The translations under genes and the position numbers were made by a program. Below are positions 49,901 through 58,780 of a DNA stretch of 64,000 nt, piece after piece. Below the pieces are notes generated by a model that saw nothing but the letters and a program-made list of their open reading frames with translations, was not told the DNA's origin and ran no database searches. Source of the stretch: Caenorhabditis remanei. Its lineage: Eukaryota > Nematoda > Chromadorea > Rhabditida > Rhabditidae. The DNA is taken from assembly GCF_010183535.1 (NCBI RefSeq), contig NC_071329.1, positions 3,162,001 through 3,226,000 of the forward strand. Reading direction: 5' to 3'. The stretch's first letter is position 1. The number at the start of each line of letters is the position of its first letter.

Positions 49901-51791
49901 AAGATGGAGGTTAGTGGTTAATGCTGGCGCACCGTTGACGCGTTTTTTTTCTGAAAAAATGGAAAATTTCGAAAATTTCAGAGCGATCCGGTGACTGAGA
50001 AGAGATATGCGGGAACACCGATTGAGGATGCAATGTGTCGAGTGACGGAGAGTACGCTTTATAAAACGGTACTGTGGAGAACATCTGAATTTGTGACGAT
50101 GTCGGGATTCTGAATCTTTTGACTTCGAAAAAATTCTGAAGTTTTTTTTTTGGAAATTTAAGCAAAAAATGGAATTTTGACGTATTTTGGAGCTTCTGTA
50201 AAGATTAACGTCGGGATTCTGAATCCGAGATTCTAAGATTCTAGTTATCAGTGTCAGAATATGAAATTTTTAAAATTCTGAATTTTGACGACTTCAGGAT
50301 TCTGAATTCTGTGTTTTTTGAAACTGGGAATCTGAATCTTGACGTCGAAAATTCCGAAAACCAAAAAAAAAAGAGTTTTGACGTGAGGATTCTGTATTTT
50401 GGAGCTTCAACGTCGGGATTCTGAATCCGAAATTGTAAGATTCTAGTTAACATCGTCAGAATCTGAAATTTTAAAATTCTGAAATTTCGGAATTCTGAAT
50501 CTGAGGTTTTCGAGATTCAGAGATTCAGTATAATGAAATCTGAATTCAAAACTCCAGATTTCGACGGCCTGAAATTGTAATTTGGATATTGTGAACTTGA
50601 AATTGGAAGAATTTTCCAGCTTGCAACCGCTGGCCTAGAAACCCAAATAGAGAAAGTTCGGCCACCAGAGAGCACTGACCACTTTCGAGTGTGCCGATTC
50701 ATGCGGATGTCCATACAGAGCTCTGATGATATTTTTGGGCTTCTGGCCGTCTGGATTCACAAGACATTACTGTAACAATATAAAATGTGGCAAATGCGCT
50801 CTAATTACAATCTTGTGAAAATGACACTTTTTTCATTGAAAAATTGACATTTTCAAAAGATTATAAATAGAGCGCATTTAGTCACGCGTAAGGGGAACCT
50901 ATGCCCAAATTTTTCGCGATTTGTGAGTTAAAAACGCGGAATTTGACGATTTCGAACATCATATAGAGTTGAAAAAAGGGAAATCCAGACATCCGGACAT
51001 CTGGACGTCTTGAGAGACAGACATACCGAAAGATCGATGGAAACCTTATCTAGGACTCATTTTTAGTCAAAAACCGCCGGATTTGCTGAAAAGTTTGCAC
51101 AAAACGTCTGTCTGTATATCCAGATGTTCAGATAACATGTTCTCCTGGTCTTGATGAACATCTGGACATCTGGAGATACTTATAATTAGATAGACAGAAA
51201 TTACTGTAGCAAACAAACCAAAATGTGGCAAATGCGCTCTAATTGTAATCTTGTGAAAATGACAGTTTTTAATAAGAAAACTGACATTTTCATAAGATTA
51301 TGAATAGAGCGCATTTAGTCACGCGTAGGGGGAACCTATGCCCAAATTTTTTGCAACGCTCATTTTGAAAATCACTGAATTCTGTAAATTCTGTAAACGG
51401 ATTCAGAATCCTCCCCCACGTCTTCATCATTTTCATCTGAATATCATAATTCCAGAGTCATCCAGTCACCATCATCGAAATGACGGGTCTGCTCAGCGCG
51501 TTTCCCACAATCAGCGGTAAACAGTGCTCTCGCGTCGTGCCAGCCATCAAACTCCGTGTTCACACTGAAGACGTTGGCGACGGTGAACTGTGGCCACCGA
51601 CGGAAGACCGTGAATTCATCGAATCGTTCGAGGGAAAACAACGACGACGTCTTCTGGAGAATATGTCGAAATACGGGACGGAACACGTGCCGACACCGTG
51701 GGAAGACAGTTGTGTCCGACGAACTGTTCGGGAGATGATGGCCGACGGAGGAGGCGGACCGTCGAACACCAATTCGCCACGATTTTTGTAA
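19954..51791 (+). CDS. SZT2: SZT2 orthologue, KICSTOR subunit, negative regulator of TORC1
   Basis: Twenty-five exons join in phase to about 3613 residues (human SZT2 3432): 19954-20006, 22159-22441, 24045-24215, 24986-25487, 27259-27798, 28533-28917, 29872-30214, 30872-31089, 31686-32274, 33554-34897, 35885-36490, 37308-37790, 38811-39385, 40106-40240, 40286-41615, 43250-43407, 43467-43975, 45015-45448, 46194-47048, 47383-47579, 48095-48530, 49580-49766, 49824-49909, 49982-50068, 51456-51791. The N-terminus EAGEVFLFMHR...FVLDLSPS matches human EAGQVFLLMKK...IELDLSPS; exon 5 AFSFIQ...FGHVG...MATFGTYLP matches ACSFVQ...FGHVP...MATFGSYLS. Exon 15 (IFGITEPH...FLQPERPGP) and the C-terminal SGLLSAF segment also agree. 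In animals SZT2 is the scaffold of KICSTOR, which holds GATOR1 on lysosomes so that amino-acid loss shuts off TORC1. Acidic Asp/Ser tracts in exons 11, 12 and 19 are probably disordered. No signal peptide or membrane segment seen. Introns hold nearly all the repeats described here. Confidence 0.93.
20040..21190. repeat. Inverted and direct word repeats in SZT2 intron 1
   Basis: Phrases such as TGAGTTGAAAATCAAAAATT, TTTTTGATAGAAAAAACGCA and GACATTTGACATTGAAAATT recur four or more times in both orientations (for example near 20180, 20640, 20880 and 21040). Much of the segment can fold on itself. No coding content. Confidence 0.6.
21195..22052. repeat. Array of TCTGGCGCACC...GACGCG hairpin units (SZT2 intron 1)
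   Basis: About ten units read (A/G)TCTGGCGCACCTTTGACGCG - 15 to 30 AT bases with CAAAACGAT and CTAAAAA - then CGCGTCCNAGGTGCGCCAGAC, that is, alternating inverted copies of a 20-base GC-rich word. Each pair can form a stem of about 20 bp. Same family at 28010, 28940, 26270, 31130, 44630 and 49000. Confidence 0.8.
23072..23880. mobile_element. Probable Tc1/mariner-like relic in SZT2 intron 2
   Basis: TACAGTGCGTAACACAAGTA followed by TAAGGCCACCCC has the TA-CAGT opening of Tc1/mariner ends. The phrase GTAACATAAGTATAAGGCCA is repeated directly near 23262. The following 600 bases are compositionally unlike the surrounding AT-word introns but have no open frame. I found no matching inverted right end, so the element is incomplete. 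SZT2 residues on either side join directly without it. Confidence 0.4.
24230..24960. repeat. Word array GAAAATCGGAGTTTTTTGACT and its inverse
   Basis: From 24230 to about 24690 a 20-25 base phrase (TGAAAATTGAAGTTTTTTG) repeats around 15 times. From 24690 to 24960 its reverse complement (CCAATTTTCAGTCAAAAA) repeats about 10 times. The intron before SZT2 exon 4 is therefore a large loose palindrome. Confidence 0.65.
26670..27112. repeat. Composite GGACATCTGG / GTGTCCGGATGTC unit between hairpin copies
   Basis: A block of about 400 bases with GGACATCTGGACATCTGG, GTCTGTGTGTCCGGATGTC, GAAACGTTATCTAGGACTC-like and GTCTGTATATCCAGATGTCC phrases links one 125-bp hairpin to the next. The same ordered block recurs at about 32735-33180, 35260-35670, 41990-42410, 45662-46020, 48590-48830 and 50990-51220. 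The intron repeats therefore appear to have spread as larger composite segments. Confidence 0.7.
28010..28345. repeat. TCTGGCGCACC...GACGCG hairpin array (SZT2 intron 5)
   Basis: Five inverted units of the GC-rich word GGCGCACCTTNGACGCG separated by AT-rich linkers such as CAGAATGATTAACAA. They belong to the array family at 21195. Two units (28010 and 28200) are nearly identical direct repeats about 190 bases apart. Confidence 0.75.
28940..29815. repeat. TCTGGCGCACC...GACGCG hairpin array (SZT2 intron 6)
   Basis: Around a dozen alternating CGCGTCCNAGGTGCGCCAG and CTGGCGCACCTTTGACGCG words fill almost the whole intron between exons 6 and 7. Several larger direct repeats occur, for example CCGAAAACTGTAAAAGCTAC at 29090 and 29515. 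Confidence 0.8.
30240..30845. repeat. 0.6-kb palindrome in SZT2 intron 7
   Basis: TTTTTGACATTTTTCGACTT-like sequence at 30245 pairs with AAGTCGAAAAATGTC at 30822. TTTCCGAATC/GATTTGGAAAACC and CTGAAAATACTGAAAAT/ATTTTCAGTATTTTCAG pairs continue to a centre near 30545. It occupies nearly the whole intron between exons 7 and 8. Confidence 0.75.
36890..37015 (+). repeat. Duplicate of the intron 11 end and exon 12 start of SZT2, acceptor lost
   Basis: GATTCAGAATCCTC...CAGTCATATCACTTTTA...GCCAAATTGAATCAAA then TTTTCCGAAAGTAGAAATCG copies the real boundary at 37190-37325, where TTTCCAG precedes exon 12 AAAGTAGAAATCG. In the copy CAG has become CCG. A shorter third copy of the upstream part stands near 36640. 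The duplicated exon part is only about 13 bases. Confidence 0.75.
39830..40030. repeat. Half of a GACTTCAGTCC-family fold-back in SZT2 intron 13
   Basis: TTACAGATTCCGATACTT, CGCTCTAAACGCCACAATTCC and GAGCCTAGATGGAAGAG match the left arms of the fold-backs at 15303 and 7395. The right arm is missing here, so this is a truncated copy. It ends about 75 bases before exon 14. Confidence 0.6.
47072..47312. repeat. Palindromic repeat upstream of SZT2 exon 20
   Basis: CGTCGAGAGCTTTCAAAAAAG at 47100 pairs with the sequence ending CTTTCTGAAAGCTCTCGACG at about 47262, and TGGGTCTCGCCACGAAA pairs with TTTCGTGGCGAGACCCA. It lies between the exon 19 donor (47049) and exon 20 (47383). An equivalent block follows the exon at 47690. 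Confidence 0.8.
47690..47966. repeat. Palindromic repeat downstream of SZT2 exon 20
   Basis: Same family as 47072-47312: AGCTGAATTCAGCTCATCG, AGTACCCACAAGCC, CGTGGCGAGACCCA and GAGGACTAGTTTTGGG. Because the unit is itself palindromic, it can pair with its partner across exon 20 as well as with itself. Confidence 0.8.
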
Positions 51792-52726
51792 TGACTATTG
51801 ATTTTTCTAGTTTTGTAAATTGTACTGTATTGTGAATTTTTGACGTTGAAAAGTGGGAATTCTGGAGTTTTGACGTAAACTTTCTGAAATTCTGAATCTC
51901 AGCGTCAAAATCTGGAAAACTGACGTCCAAAATTGGGGATCAGTGGTGGGCGCGAGTGAAGCTGAGCTTCACTCCAAAATCCACGGGGGGAGGAGAAATG
52001 TCTGCGTCTCTCGCTGTCGGCAATGGTGGGGCGCGCTCTCTCGCGCTCTCTTCCCCCCGCGCTGTGGCCGCTGCCGCCACGGGGAGAGTCACTAATTTCA
52101 CTCCGCGCCCACCACTGTTGGGGATTCTGAATTCAGATGCCAAGATTCTGAATCGTGAGCTTCAGGATGTTGAATTCAACATTTGAGATTCTGAACTTTT
52201 CCATCAGAATCTGGAGATGTTGAAGTCAAATTCTGGTATTCTGAATCCAAAAATAGAGTTTTTTTTCTGAATTCTTGACGTTGAAAAGTGGGAATTCTAA
52301 ATTTTTGACGTCAAATTTTGAGATTCTGAATGCGAAAAACGTGAATTTTGACGTCGGAATTCCATATTTTGAATTTCAGCGTCGAAATCTGAAAAAACGA
52401 CGTCAGACGTCCAAGATTGGGGATTCTGAATCCGAAACCCTGGATGTTGACGTCAAGATTTGAGATTCTGAAGTTTTGACGTCAAATTTTGAGATTCTGA
52501 ATCTGAAACACGAGAATTTTTACTTCGGAATTCCATAATTATATATATCTTGTAAATTGTATTTCTCCCCAGTCTTCTGAATCCTCTCCTTCAGAATTCG
52601 GAAAACTTCTGAATCCCCATCCATCCATTTCCCTCTGATCTTCTCATTATTTTTTTTGGGTAATTCTCTTCTGTTTTTCTCATTTTATTCAATTTTTTTG
52701 TTTGTGATAAACTTCATTCAATCGTT
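51792..52726. other. Region between the convergent 3' ends of SZT2 and the membrane gene
   Basis: Apart from the element at 51941, this is a loose array of TTTTGACGTC and GATTCTGAATC words (about 51840-52530), also seen in the intron before SZT2 exon 25 (50090-50540). AATAAA on the - strand at 52684-52689, 38 bases past the membrane-gene stop, is a good polyadenylation signal for that gene. No clear + strand signal was found for SZT2. Confidence 0.6.
51941..52117. mobile_element. Short fold-back element (hAT-like), ends CAGTGGTGGGCGCGAG
   Basis: Ends CAGTGGTGGGCGCGAGTGAA / TTCACTCCGCGCCCACCACTG with a GC-rich core containing CGCGCTCTCTCGCGCTCTC. Perfect 8-bp duplication TTGGGGAT at 51933-51940 and 52118-52125. 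At 177 bases it is the smallest of the set, and it has no coding capacity. Confidence 0.85.
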
Positions 52727-55700
52727 TCAATCCCTTCCAGTTCTCAACGATAACGTCTCCGTCGTTCCCGCCGTCGACGTCGTCGTCGTCAGATTGGGAT
52801 TCTGATGACCCGACGGTGGTGGTGGTGGTGGTGATGAAGTTGGGGGCGGAGCCACTGGGAGCCGCATCGTCCGCGTCGACTTCTCTTCAGATGGAACCAC
52901 GACAGTGGGCTCCGGCTCTTTTTCCAACGGAATCGCAGTTTTTGGAGCAACTTCTGGTGGCGGCTGGGGCTCCACAGCCGTATGATCTTCAGATGACGTC
53001 GTGGATTTAGAAGACGTGGAGGCTCCAGGAGCATAGAATATGGGTGCCGTTTTAAAAGAGTGAATCATCATCGGCTGGGGCACGTTGACGCGACTCGCAC
53101 TATCCACTTCTTGTATTGTGAAGTCAATCTCCTCGTCTGTGTACGTCAAACCGCCGCGCTGCAATTTTTTAATAAAAATCGATAATTTTGGGGGCGGGGC
53201 CGAACTTTGTGGTGGCCTAACTTTTCGCATTCCTAGTGGGGGGACTAGGAATTTGAAAAGTTAGGCCACCAAAGAGTTCGGCCATCCCTCCAGGACAGAA
53301 AATTGGGAATTCATAGGCCACGCCCACTTTCTTTGCAGTTTTCCCGCACGTTTTTACCCTCTTCAGGGTTTTTCGTATCTTTTTTGTTGTTTTGTGCGGC
53401 AAAATTGCAGAAAAATAGGCTCCGCCCACTTTTTTTTTTGCAATTTTGCGGCACGGTTTAGTCAATCCAAGGTGTTGTGTTTCGGATGAAAACAACAGTG
53501 CGGCTAAATTGCAAAAGTGGGCGTGGCCAAAATAGGCTCCGCCCACTTTTGCAACTTTTCCGCGGAACAGAAATCGGAAATTCCGAAATTTCCGTAAAGT
53601 TTTCGGAACTGGATGTAACCTTGCGTCAGAATCGTCCGAAAAAAAGTGGGCGTGGCCTAACTCACCAAGCCACGCCCACTTTTCATCAATCCTGCGGCAT
53701 CAGCACTGTTTACCATGAGACGTCATCATATTGCTTCTTTTCGAAAGTGGGAGTGGTCTAAAAGTGGGCGGAGCCTAACAGAAAGAAAATCTGACGCCGC
53801 CCACATATTTAGGCCACGCCCACACATTTAGGCTCCGCCCACTTTTTGCGACTTTTCCGAACAAATGTAACTCGGGGAACGTGCGGAATGGATGTGCCCG
53901 TCGTTCAAAATGGAAAAAAAAGTGGACGTGGCCTAAAAGTGGGCGTGGTCTGAATTCCGGATGAAATAAAGAGTAGCTCCGCCCACTTTTGCAAGGACCG
54001 CACGGATCATAAGTTAGTGACTGTCCGGATTAAAAAGAAAATTAGTGCCGCTAAAATTCAAAATGAAAAGTGGGGGGGGGGGGGGCGTGGCTTATACAAG
54101 CTGTGATGAATTCTCAATAGAGCGCACTTAATCTTACCGGTTGAATGACAATATAATATAAAAATGGGCGTGGCCTAAATTAACAAGCCACGCCCACTTT
54201 TTAAAAGAAATTCTGCCGCAACAGCATTGTTTAACAAAAAACGTCATATCATGTTGCTTCTTTTCGAAAGTGGGCGTGGCCTAAAAGTGGGCGGAGCCTA
54301 ACAGACAAAAATCTGACGCCGCCCACATATTTAGGCCACGCCCACACATTTAGGCTCCGCCCACTTTTTGCGACTTTTCCGAACGAATGTAACTCGGGGA
54401 ACGTGCGGAATGGATGTGCCCGTCGTTCAAAATGGAAAAAAAAGTGGACGTGGCCTAAAAGTGGGCGTGGTCTGAATTCCGGATGAAATAAAGAGTAGCT
54501 CCGCCCACTTTTGCAAGGACCGCACGGATCATAAGTTAGTGACTGTCCGGATTAAAAAGAAAATTAGTGCCGCTAAAATTCAAAATGAAAAGTGGGGGGG
54601 GGGGGGCGTGGCTTATACAAGCTGTGATGAATTCTCAATAGAGCGCACTTAATCTTACCGGTTGAATGACAATATAATATAAAAGTGGGCGTGGCCTAAA
54701 TTAACAAGCCACGCCCACTTTTTAAAATAAATTCTGCCGCAACAGCATTGTTTAACAAGAAACGTCATATCATGTTGCTTCTTTTCGAAAGTGGGCGTGG
54801 CCTAAAAGTGGACGGAGCCTAACAGACGAAAATCTGACACCGGCCACTTTTTGACCACGCCCACGTTTTGGCTCCGCCCATTTATTTTTAGCTGTGATGA
54901 ATTGTCCAATAGAGCGCACTTACTCTTACCGGTTGAATAACAATATAGCATGAAACGACGACGCCAAAGAATATCATTGGCATGACAGACAACACAAGAA
55001 GCCACGATATCGACCACTGATCCCCATCATCATCCGACGTCTTCCCATTCTTTTCTTCCATTTTCTGATATTGCCACGTGGCAGGTGGCAGGTATACTGT
55101 AGGCGTGAAAAAGTGATGCAGAGACAGGGGGGCGTACGACAAACGATTGAGTCGAAGCATATGCTCGACAGTCTTCTGAATCTTCGAAATCACCGTACGA
55201 CGATGGAATTCAAATTGGACGCCGAGATGACCGCCCGGGTTACGGTAGGCGAGTTCCATGCGGCGTGTTGATGAGTTCCGTGTGCCGTCGATGAACATTT
55301 TTATCTGGAAAAGACGTTTTGAAATTTTTCGGAAAAAAATTATTCCAAAAAATCTGAAAATTCACCAACTTTGACATAATGTAACTCTGTCAGATATTGC
55401 TCGATTTTAATGATCTTTACTTCATTTTGTAGATCAAACCTAGTTCTCCATTTTTGTGGTTGACAACTTTTTGATACGGGCGGTCCCTAGAGAGATATTG
55501 CTTGGGGGAGTACTGTAGCTCCAAATGAGAGCCCACATGTGCTTCAAGGCGCTGTAACTCGCTAGGGAACGGTTTTGCCTAAAAATTATCAACTGCAAAA
55601 ATGGAGATTCAACTTTGATCTACAAAATAAGGTAAAAATCGATAAAATCAGACAACATCTGAAAGAGTTACATTATGTCAAAATTAGGGAATTTTCAGAT

Positions 55701-56889
55701 TTTTCCGAAACATTCAAACCGTTGTATCTCCCCTCACTTTTACGCTAGAAAAATTCTGAAGCCAGATTCAGAATCCTCACGTCTTCAACTTCCCGCCACT
55801 CACATTCAAAATATTCGGAATCGGTCCATAAATCGACGGCGTGCAATTCTGTGCACTCTGTCCCTCGCTCATCACAACAATCAGTTGTCCGACTTTCACA
55901 TCGATCGTCGATATCCCGTAACATATCGTCTCATTATCCCCTTTCGTATCAATCGAGAACGCTCCGACGATTCGAAAATTCTTCTGAAGCCAACAATCCA
56001 CGTCGTCGAGTGCTGACGTCATCCGGATGTCGTTCGAGTGGTGCTCACGGAGCACAACGATAGGAGGGGTGGACGAGGAGGACCAGGTGGAGGGCACGTC
56101 GTGGCATAGCTAGAAAACGATGGCCTAGAAACTGGTGGCCTAGAAACCCAAATCCCTACTTATGGCCTAGAAATCCTTCTGGCGGCCTAGAAACACAAAT
56201 CCCCAAGCTATGGCCTAGAAAACTCCATGGTGGCCTAGAAACCCAAATCCCAGATTATGGCCTAAAAGACTCCATGGTGGCCTAGAAACCCAAATCCCAA
56301 TCTATGGCCTAGAAAACCTTTTGATGGCCTAGAAACCCAAATCCCGACTTATGGCCTAGAAAACTCTTTGATGGCCTAGGAACCCAAATCCCAACTTATG
56401 GCCTAGAAAACCTCTTGGTGGCCTAGAAACCCAAATCCCAGCTAATGGCCTAGAAAACTCCATGGTGGTCTAGGAACCCATACCCCAACTTGTGGCCTAG
56501 AAAACCTTTTGATGGCCTAGAAACCCAAATCCCAACTTATGGCCTAGAAAACTCCATGATGGCCTAGGAACCCAAATCCCCTCACTATCTGGCACAATCT
56601 AGTCAATGGCCGAGGATATCGCCGGTGACCTAGAAAAATCTTGATGGCCTAGGAACCCAAATCCCGACTTATGGCCTAGAAATCCCTCTGGCGGCCTAGG
56701 AACACAAATCCACCTAACCCAATGGCTTAGGTATCCGTGGCCTAACTTTCTCCATGGAAATCAGTGTGGTGGCCTAGAATCCCAATGGCCTAGAAAACTC
56801 ACCGAAATGTTCGCGGCCACCGAATCGACTGGTGTCACCATCATCATCAAAACGAACATAACCCATAGTAGTTTGACGACTAGATTCAT
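52727..56889 (-). CDS. Unrecognised single-pass membrane protein with signal peptide and proline-rich tail
   Basis: Exons 56889-56803, 56109-55804, 55304-54930 and 53158-52727 join in phase 0 to 399 residues. Residues 1-25 form a signal peptide (KLLWVMFVLMMMV core). The ectodomain (about 26-225) has possible N-glycosylation sites NIS, NET and NSS, and only a few cysteines. A membrane helix lies at about 228-254 (SWLLVLSVMPMIFFGVVVSC). The cytoplasmic tail has acidic YTDEEIDF near its start and Pro-rich segments (SSPPPPPPS). This predicts a type I plasma-membrane protein. I do not recognise the family. Exon 2 could instead read through to KLKT-stop, but the GTGAGT donor and phase favour splicing. 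Introns 1-3 hold a 47-bp minisatellite, a palindrome and a 520-bp tandem repeat respectively. Confidence 0.7.
53230..53690. repeat. GGGCGTGGCC / GGCCACGCCC word-rich intron segment
   Basis: Many inverted copies of AAAGTGGGCGTGGCCTAA and its complement, including ATAGGCTCCGCCCACTTTT, in both orientations. Similar words stand at 39410-39520 in SZT2. It is non-coding intron 3 sequence of the membrane gene and leads into the tandem repeat at 53690. Confidence 0.6.
53690..54880. repeat. 520-bp tandem repeat, 2.2 copies, in intron 3 of the membrane gene
   Basis: TTCGAAAGTGGG landmarks at 53741, 54263 and 54784 are spaced 522 and 521 bases. The first two units agree almost base for base, including a run of about 12 G (54070 and 54597) and TAATCTTACCGGTTGAATGA. 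Interestingly, that last phrase also occurs at the true exon 3 donor (CTCTTACCGGTTGAATAAC, near 54930), so each unit carries a pseudo-donor on the - strand. Confidence 0.9.
55318..55712. repeat. Palindrome in intron 2 of the membrane gene
   Basis: TGACATAATGTAACTCTGTC at 55372 pairs with AGAGTTACATTATGTCA near 55675, and TTGTAGATCAAACCTAG pairs with AACTTTGATCTACAA. The loop around 55480-55550 is GC-richer. It is a fold-back with arms of roughly 140 bases. Confidence 0.75.
56110..56745. repeat. 47-bp minisatellite (TGGCCTAGAAA...CCCAAATCCC) in intron 1 of the membrane gene
   Basis: Roughly a dozen units alternate TATGGCCTAGAAAACTC and TGGCCTAGAAACCCAAATCC. Unit starts at 56351, 56398, 56445 and 56491 give a 46-47 base period. 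The array begins directly at the exon 2 acceptor, and TTTTCTAG of one unit serves as that acceptor on the - strand. Confidence 0.85.
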
Positions 56890-57659
56890 TTTGCAATCAA
56901 TTCTATGGGAGTACTGTAGGAAAATGAATTGGCGGGGAAAAAATATTGATTGATTTATGGGGGACGGTGACGCGGCGGGGGAGGTCAAATTTGAAAAAAA
57001 AATTGGAAATTGGGGAAAAAGTTCACGTCTCTTAAAATGCTACTGTACTCTGCCTCGGGTTCCTAGGCCACCATGGAGTTTTCTAGGCCATGACTTTGAA
57101 TTTGGGTTTCTAGGCCACCATGGAGGTTTCTAGGCCATGGCTTGGCGATTTGGGTTCCTAGGCCACCATGGAGTTTTCAAGGCCACGGCGTGGAATTTGG
57201 GTTCCTAGGCCACCAGAGGGACAGGTTGTGTAAACTGTGTTTCAAGAGAGATTTCTAGGCCACTGGTGATTTCCTCGGCCATTGACTAGATTGTGCCAGA
57301 TATTGAAGGGAGTTGGGTTTCTAGGCCAGGCCACCAAGGAGTTTTCTAGGCCATTGGTGCACAGTGGTGATCTGTGGTCTAGAAAGCCCCACCATGGCCT
57401 AGGAATCATTGGCGCGATTTCCGTGAGCTGGCGCGTTTGTTGAGATGTCACGAACTAGTAGGAATACAGTACGGACAAGTCTTGTTTAGCCGAATATCTA
57501 TACTTTTTAGTAGCACCACCGCTTTGAGGTTCCACGTGTCAACTTTACTGCTGACGCGTTTTTGGTGACTATCAGAGCCCGACTGACGTGTTTCTAGTGA
57601 GAACTAACTGGTAATAATGCTCATAAATCTTTATTCCAATTATCAAATCAGAATCAATA
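56890..57659. other. Upstream region of the membrane gene with inverted minisatellite units
   Basis: 57045-57400 carries at least five units of the 47-bp repeat in the opposite orientation (GGGTTTCTAGGCCACCATGG). The rest holds the shared 3' flank of the secreted-protein duplication (57470-57659), with AATAAA on the - strand at 57630-57635. No other gene seen. Confidence 0.6.
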
Positions 57660-57955
57660 TCAAATGGGGCAACCATATTCCGAAAGACAATCTTTGTAGT
57701 TAGGACATTCGCTACAGTCGTACGGTGGGACTCCAGCCCACGTTCCAGGGACAGGCATACAGTGTCCTTGGATGCATCTTGCCGAGAATCCACAGTTTTG
57801 ATGAGTCTTGCACACGATGCCGGTTCTAGCGGTGTCAGTGAAGGCGGAGACGGTGGAGATGGTGAGGAGAGCGAGGAGAAGGATCTGAAACATGGGTTAT
57901 AGGATTATAATGCAAATGAGCTCCACGCTAAAGAAATCACCATGAAAATCTTCAT
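57660..57955 (-). CDS. Small secreted cysteine-rich protein A
   Basis: Exon 1 57955-57941 (MKIFM) and exon 2 57884-57660 give 79 residues. Signal peptide 1 to about 19 (hydrophobic ILLLALLTISTVSA). The mature part has a conserved half with four cysteines (CKTHQNCGFSARCIQGHC) resembling EB-type modules, then after PVPGT a tail with Cys spacing C-x2-C-x5-C-x5-C. Its paralogue at 61540 is virtually identical up to PVPGT but has an unrelated tail. TATAAATA (58030-58037 on the - strand) stands about 75 bases before the ATG, and AATAAA follows the stop. Function unknown; likely an extracellular disulfide-rich peptide. Confidence 0.75.
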
Positions 57956-58029
57956 TTTCGAACGAATATCAGGAAGTTCTCTTGAGAGAAAACTGTCGGA
58001 TGATGATATTTTCCACTGACAGGGACTGA

Positions 58030-58037
58030 TATTTATA
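58030..58037 (-). promoter_or_regulatory. TATA box of secreted protein A
   Basis: TATAAATA on the - strand, followed by ATCAGTCCCTGTCAGTGG as in the paralogue (61907-61914). The sequence from here to the ATG is nearly identical in both genes. Confidence 0.6.
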
Positions 58038-58334
58038 GTCAGTTTTCCCCTTCTTTTTTCTGTTTTTTTCCCATACGCCCCTCTGGAAATGGGGAATCAT
58101 AAAATATTGAAAGATCGAAGACTACGGACGATAAAATCGGAGGGTCGCATGGGAATTCGGAGAGAAAAATAAGAAGGAAATCGTACAGTTGGTGGGAGAG
58201 AGAGAGGATAGTTGTGGTGGTGGAATATACTGAAATTGAATCTATGGATGAGGAGGTCCGTAGATAAGATAGATACCAGTAGACACAATTCGTACCATTG
58301 ACATAGAAACCCAAATCGTGACAATCAGGTCTAT

Positions 58335-58780
58335 GCTACAGGGGGTACAATGCTCAAGGGGACAAAGGGGACATTTACTCTTGGGGGTACATAGTTGATG
58401 CTCAAAGGGAGAAAGTCTCAGAGGGACACAGGCTCAAAGGGACACTAAGTTATTGTATTTGAGGGGGCACAAAGTTATACTCTAGGGAACAACAGTTTAT
58501 ACTCAAAGAGATAAAGATAATGGCAATACTGGAAGGGAGAGAGAAGAACAACAAAATAGTTATAATAATAGTAACAACAGAATAGTTACAGAATGTTTCT
58601 TTGAGTACAGACTGTTGTCCCCTTGAGTATAACTTGGTGCCCCCTCAAATCCAATAACTTAGTGTCCCTTTGAGCCTGTGTCCCTCTGAGACTTTGTCCC
58701 TTTGAGCATCGAATATGTACCCCTAAGAGTAAATGTCCCCTTTGTCCCTTTGAGCATTGTACCCCTGGAACATTGGCCTG
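58335..58780. repeat. Inverted repeat of GGGACA / TGTCCC words
   Basis: Left arm 58335-58500 (CTCAAGGGGACAAAGGGGAC, CTCAGAGGGACACAGGC) and right arm 58600-58780 (GCCTGTGTCCCTCTGAG, GTCCCTTTGAGCAT) are reverse complements around a loop of about 100 bases rich in AATAGTTA. It is a fold-back made of repeated words, in keeping with the hAT-like class, but I could not read a clear target duplication. Confidence 0.7.

Larger units (their letters stand above)
25675..51346 (+). repeat. Family of 22 hairpin repeats (about 125 bp), all in one orientation
   Basis: Each copy starts near AATGTGGCAAATGCGCTCTA, has arms ATAATCTTGTGAAAATGACAG / CTGTCATTTTC-type (left GCGCTCTAATTATAATC, right GATTATNAATAGAGCGC) and ends CACGCGTAGGGGGAACC then TATGCCCAAA. 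Copies begin near 25675, 26019, 26498, 27113, 31514, 32608, 33335, 35132, 35678, 38260, 38636, 41864, 42416, 42935, 44393, 44810, 45540, 46028, 48838, 49379, 50784 and 51222. All read in the + direction, all lie in SZT2 introns, and none was seen elsewhere in the window. The copy at 26498 has an internal triplication of AATTGTGAAAATTACAG. ATTACTGTAGCAAAC often stands just before the copy. The copy ending at 27236 reaches within 22 bases of exon 5. Confidence 0.9.
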
